Shown here: piece after piece, positions 4,958-5,269 of the stretch
How the letters are laid out: each line of letters starts with the position of its first letter
Numbering within the stretch: position 1 is the first letter of the stretch
Source: Rubrobacter sp.
GTDB lineage: Bacteria; Actinomycetota; Rubrobacteria; Rubrobacterales; Rubrobacteraceae
Length of the DNA: 5,269 nucleotides
Assembly (NCBI GenBank): GCA_020253895.1
Contig: JADDKG010000414.1
Span: 1 to 5,269 of the forward strand
Direction of reading: 5' to 3'
Notes under the pieces: generated by a model
Seen by the model: only the letters and a program-made list of their open reading frames with translations
The model's database searches: none
Told to the model about the DNA's origin: nothing
Position numbers and translations under genes: made by a program

Positions 4958-5269
4958 ATGGACGAACTCTTTTCTCTCAAGGGCAAAGTAGCCATCGTAA
5001 CCGGCGGGACCGGAGTTCTGGGAGGGGCGATGGTGAAAGGGCTGGCGCAGGTGGGCGCACGCGTGGGCGTGCTAGGACGCCGCCAAGCCCGGGCCGAAAA
5101 GGTCGCCGAAGAGATTTCTAAAGCTGGAGGTGAAGCCATAGCCTTACCGGCGGACATCCTGCGACGCGAGCAACTCAAGGGTGCCAGAGATGCCATATTG
5201 GAGAAGTGGGGTAGGATCGACATACTCGTGAATGCCGCTGGCGGGAACGTACCCGGAGCCACCTTGAGC
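4958..5269 (+). CDS. uxuB: SDR-type D-mannonate oxidoreductase / fructuronate reductase, N-terminal part (3' truncated by window)
   Basis: The first 104 codons of an SDR that runs off the window. The nucleotide-binding motif is TGGTGVLGGAM (15-25), the compact one-residue-short version found in Bacillus UxuB (YjmF)-like D-mannonate oxidoreductases. LPADILRREQL (63-73) and VNAAGGNVPGAT (91-102) are also characteristic of that group. These enzymes interconvert D-fructuronate and D-mannonate in hexuronate breakdown. Arg41 and Arg42 after the second strand (VLGRR) would allow NADPH binding, though the cofactor is not settled. The catalytic Ser, Tyr and Lys lie beyond the window. I chose the ATG because MDELFSLKGKVAIVTGG is the usual family opening; the TTG at 4940 is the alternative. 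It follows a probable uxaC remnant, so it is likely the surviving part of a hexuronate operon, with uxuA expected beyond the window edge. Confidence 0.83.
   Translation, partial: MDELFSLKGKVAIVTGGTGVLGGAMVKGLAQVGARVGVLGRRQARAEKVAEEISKAGGEAIALPADILRREQLKGARDAILEKWGRIDILVNAAGGNVPGATLS

Noticed and set aside
4798..5121. A 107-codon + strand open frame beginning MRCWLDAVAEA
   Set aside because: Its first 25 codons look like old coding sequence (kept as the remnant entry), but beyond about 4873 it reads as an Arg-rich shadow and overlaps the well-supported uxuB frame by more than 160 bases.

Overview
The window reads as a high-GC bacterial chromosome segment in which every supported gene lies on the + strand. 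GTG starts are frequent (three of the five complete genes), Shine-Dalgarno sequences are strong (GGAGG types), and AGG and ATA codons are used freely despite the high GC. Together with the protein types this suggests an actinobacterium, perhaps of the Rubrobacter type. That placement is inference; no rRNA or other marker is present.

Layout from left to right: the last 51 codons of a CaiB/BaiF-type CoA-transferase (2-157); a MaoC-type (R)-enoyl-CoA hydratase (173-616); a fumarylacetoacetate-hydrolase-fold protein that best fits the 2-keto-3-deoxy-pentonate dehydratase (KdaD-like) group (642-1451); a 111-base spacer with a perfect 9-bp hairpin and a 12-bp palindrome; an aldehyde dehydrogenase resembling 2-oxoglutarate-semialdehyde dehydrogenase (1563-2933); a classical SDR (3017-3772); an 84-base spacer tiled by two mini-ORFs; a DapA/N-acetylneuraminate-lyase superfamily aldolase or dehydratase (3857-4762); a 177-base stretch that looks like the wreck of a uronate isomerase (uxaC) 3' end; and the first 104 codons of an SDR-type D-mannonate oxidoreductase / fructuronate reductase (uxuB), cut by the window edge.

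How the genes may work together: the FAH-type dehydratase and the aldehyde dehydrogenase are consecutive steps of the non-phosphorylating pentose oxidation route (2-keto-3-deoxy-pentonate -> 2,5-dioxopentanoate -> 2-oxoglutarate). The middle SDR could be the sugar or sugar-acid dehydrogenase. The DapA-type enzyme could split or dehydrate a 2-keto-3-deoxy acid. UxuB, with the decayed uxaC in front of it, belongs to hexuronate breakdown, whose product 2-keto-3-deoxygluconate is a plausible substrate for a DapA-type aldolase. The region therefore looks like a sugar-acid catabolic locus assembled from two parts, with a scar between dapA-like and uxuB. The CoA-transferase and MaoC genes at the left do not fit a sugar-acid route in any obvious way; they either belong to a neighbouring acyl-CoA pathway or mark a combination not explained here. 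I saw no mobile element, CRISPR array, tRNA or rRNA.
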